Part shown: positions 61,437 to 64,000 of the stretch, piece by piece | How positions within the stretch are numbered: position 1 is the stretch's first letter | How the letters are laid out: each line of letters opens with the position of its first letter | Source of the DNA: Panaeolus papilionaceus | Lineage: Eukaryota > Basidiomycota > Agaricomycetes > Agaricales | Reading direction: 5' to 3' | NCBI GenBank assembly: GCA_015501605.1 | Contig: JADNRZ010000004.1 | Location: 310,001-374,000 of the forward strand | DNA: 64,000 bases | The notes under the pieces: generated by a model | What the model saw: only the letters and a program-made list of their open reading frames with translations | Database searches by the model: none | What the model was told of the DNA's origin: nothing | Program-made: the position numbers and the translations under genes

Positions 61437-62966
61437 ATGATCTCAAGGTCATCCATCCGCGTTGTTAATCCAGCGCAATTTTGCCAAAGCTGTCGCACTC
61501 TGGCGTATTTACGTCGCGCACCAGAGCCGTCTGCAGAGATTACTGAGCTGCTAACACATTACAAGTCAACTCCTCCCCGGCCTATCAATCTCACACAGCT
61601 ACTATCTTTTGGACATCCGGTAACAGAAGATTCTGTTCTATCATCAGTATCATATGCATTGTCAGAACTTCCACGGAGAATAGCAACTCGTGTACGCTCA
61701 CTAGAGGGACTACCTTTTATTGTCGGAACTAATCCGTATGTAACGAAAACGCTTCATGCCTATCGAGAAAGTTTCAAATGGCTCGCAACACATCCGGCGG
61801 TCACGAATTTGGAGGAGAATAAGTTGTTTGTGGAACAGCTGGCTGGCCTTGTCCAACGCCATGCTAACGATATCCCAACAATGGCGAAAGGGTGCGTATC
61901 CTTTGGCATCTGACATGCCCTTCATGCCCTGACTGAATCATGAATTTCTGGCTAGCTTTCAAGAGTGTTCACGATACCTCTCACCCGCAGAGATTAGTGA
62001 TTTTTTGGATGGAACTATCCGCAGTCGAATATCCGTAAGACTTATTGCTGAACAGCATATTGCAGTCTCGGATGCTCTCGCATCTTCAGCCGACAAGCCA
62101 ATAGACTGTCCAGGTGTGATCGAAATGCGGTGTTCTCCCAATAAAATGGTGAATATGTGCGGCTCCTTCGTGGCTGATCTATGTGAAGCGACTTTGGGTG
62201 CCGCACCTGCAATCGTAATGGACGGGTATACAGACACTACGTTTCCGTGAGCCAAACCGACCCCATCAAATTGACCACGTTTGATAATTGACATCGTTTC
62301 AGCTATGTACCTGTACATTTGGAGTATATATTGACCGAGGTTTTGAAGAACTCGTTCCGTGCAACAGTAGAGCATCAGCGGAAGGTTCAGCACTCGAACC
62401 AAGCAACGCTACCCCCCGTTGTTGTGACCATCTCCCCACCCTCATTGGTTCCTTCTGTAGATGGTTCGGAGAGTCATACATACCTCTCAATCCGGATAAG
62501 AGACCAAGGCGGAGGAGTACTCCCTGCAAACATGGCTCGCATATTTTCATATGCTTTCACAACGGCTGGAAGAGACATAGACGACGATGGCGGGGGTCCT
62601 TATGCCGCACAACACGTTGGAGGGAGTGCTGCAATTTCAGACGACGATAGTATGGGAGGGGCGAACCTGTTTGGAGAAATTACTGGCAAGGGTTTACAAA
62701 CTGGAATGGGAACCATTGCTGGGCTCGGGTATGGTTTACCGATGAGCAAGCTTTATGCAAGGTTAGCAAGCAATATCTGTACTCACATTCTTTACTGATA
62801 AACTTTCAGTTACTTTGGAGGATCGCTAGACTTCTTTTCGCTTGATGGCTGGGGTGAGTTTATGTCTACACCCGGTAACTCATTTAGTTAATGCAATTTC
62901 ACAATAGGAAGCGACGTCTATCTCAAGCTGCGATGCCTGGATGAAGCGGGGGATGCAAAGATATAG
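61437..62966 (+). CDS. Mitochondrial pyruvate / branched-chain 2-oxoacid dehydrogenase kinase
   Basis: Kinases of this GHKL family phosphorylate and inactivate the E1 subunit of PDH (or BCKDH) in the mitochondrial matrix. The start is MISRSSIRVVNPAQFCQSCR, an Arg/Ser-rich presequence without acids. The helical regulatory domain follows (LLSFGHPVTEDSVLSSVSYA, then SELPRRIATRVRSLEGLPFI and SRISVRLIAEQHIA). The ATP domain has the N-box LEYILTEVLKNSFRATVEH, G1 IRIRDQGGGVLP, a loop with extra Gly/Asp residues (62570-62700), and G2 GLGYGLPMSKLYASYFGG. It ends LKLRCLDEAGDAKI. Four introns are present. The loop length and GYGLP motif favour a PDH kinase of the Pkp type, but PDHK versus BCKDHK is not settled by sequence alone. 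Confidence 0.92.
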
Positions 62967-63192
62967 CTTGTTGTCCAAGTTCCATAAAATAGTTCAGTCC
63001 TTATAATCACAATACAGGGGTCTTTACCTCTCGGAGGGGATATAAGAGTTAGTTGAGGGATTTACGTTAAGTGAATAGAAAACAATGCAAAGGTAACAAA
63101 GGAAAACAGCGCTCGCCACGGACATGATTAATGTGAAATACAGCAGATGAAAGCCAAGGAGATGTAAAAATGAGAAAAACGATTCAACATGG

Positions 63193-64000
63193 TCATTTGT
63201 TCGAGCTCGACTGCGAAAGAGACGTTAGGAAAACAGCAGCGAAATGGGAGTAAAGATGCACATACGCCATAACCACTCAGTGTCCTGCTAGAATTGAATG
63301 AAAGGGAAAGATTTTGAGTCTGAGTGCGATAAGATCTAGAAGTGGTTGCTGATCCCGACGCCAACGATTGCGAATGAGAGCTGCTGGGAGTGGTGGGTTG
63401 ATTGACGGTGGATCGTGATGTCCGAGCTGTCAATGGCGTCGGAGCACTAATGAGGGACTTTTTGGGCGTCTCCGTCACTTTGCTACTTCGGCCATTGAGA
63501 GTTGATGATGATGGGGTATTGGTAATGGAATTTTGGGGTCGCAATTTCCTTCCAGAGGTCATGAAAGGATGGCGCATGGCAGCTTGAGGCTTTAGTCGGC
63601 GCTCTGGATCCCAAACTAGGCATTTGGCAACAAAGTCGACAAACTCCTCATCATTGCAACGGAGGACTTGAGCCAGAGTCTTTGTCCCTGGACGGCGCCG
63701 CCTTCCCTTGGAATTGACGACGGCTCGTGGGGTCCCACTGGTATCTATAAACAAATGAGATCGACGTATCAATGGAAAACAAGAAAAGAAGCCTACCGAA
63801 GAAAAGCTTTCTACGTGAGCTGCGGTTAATGAACTCCTTGTCGGGAACACCAAGAACTTCCATGATGCAAGACAACTGCTCTTGCTCATTTTCTCCAGGG
63901 AAGATGGGGAACCCAGTATAGAGTTCTGCCAGAATACATCCTAGACTCCACATGTCGATGGCCATGTGGTAGTTCATTCCCAAGATGACTTCAGGAGAGC
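63193..64000 (-). CDS. DYRK-family protein kinase, C-terminal part (cut by window edge)
   Basis: Only the C-lobe and tail are in the window; the gene continues past 64000. At the edge the frame reads [20 protein letters not shown], the P+1 loop and F-helix of DYRK kinases, then [20 protein letters not shown] and [20 protein letters not shown]. After an intron come [40 protein letters not shown] and [18 protein letters not shown], the typical end of a DYRK domain. The Ser/Thr-rich tail ([20 protein letters not shown] and onwards) is probably disordered. The last intron joins SGYG to SSSNK and a stop at 63193. It is Pom1/Yak1/DYRK2-like; the subgroup needs the missing N-terminus. It is convergent with the PDH kinase gene. 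Confidence 0.88.

Overview
This window is nuclear DNA from a filamentous basidiomycete, most likely an agaricomycete (mushroom-forming fungus). The evidence is dense protein genes on both strands, each broken by many short GT-AG introns (mostly about 50-70 nt), intergenic gaps usually of 30-300 bp, and a fungal gene set: a Chs4/Skt5-type chitin synthase activator, a Mis14 kinetochore subunit, a two-domain polynucleotide kinase/phosphatase, Rpc82, and a Prp38 with an RS tail. I count 26 protein genes, one of them cut by the right edge. I see no rRNA, tRNA, CRISPR, transposase or clear mobile element. The exon joins given here were worked out by eye from reading frame, GT/AG sites and family similarity.

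Layout. 0-13 kb: SDA1 (-), a large acidic protein of unknown function (+), condensin subunit Cnd3/Ycg1 (-), RNA polymerase III subunit Rpc82 (+). 13-24 kb: FACT subunit Spt16 (+), an ADP-ribose pyrophosphatase-like NUDIX enzyme (-), kinetochore Mis14/Nsl1 (+), snoRNP protein Gar1 (-), a two-PHD-finger Rco1-like protein (-). After a 1.1 kb gap, 25-31 kb: Prp38 (+), mitochondrial ribosomal protein uL15m (-), tRNA dimethylallyltransferase (+), a secreted FAS1 protein (-). 31-44 kb: Hrq1 helicase (+), Scy1-like pseudokinase (-), an unknown coiled-coil protein (+), an RGG-rich protein (-). 44-50 kb: phosphoglycerate kinase (+), then a 2.2 kb gene-free convergent gap, then the Chs4/Skt5 homologue (-). 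50-64 kb: PHD-JmjC histone demethylase (-), polynucleotide kinase 3'-phosphatase (+), galactose-1-phosphate uridylyltransferase (-), V-ATPase subunit A (-), 26S proteasome ATPase Rpt1 (+), mitochondrial PDH/BCKDH kinase (+), and the C-terminal half of a DYRK-family kinase (-).

Nearly everything is housekeeping (ribosome biogenesis, chromatin, chromosome segregation, splicing, translation, proteolysis, central metabolism), and nothing looks like a dedicated gene cluster. No undescribed multi-gene system is evident. The items most worth following up are the acidic orphan protein with an ordered core, a possible mitochondrial presequence on the NUDIX enzyme, the 29 bp tandem junction between the demethylase and the Chs4 homologue, a CaaX box confined to the last exon of that homologue, the 462-codon second open frame inside the RGG gene, ACGCGT motifs in the promoters of chromosome-biology genes, and the unexplained gap at 45.8-48.0 kb.
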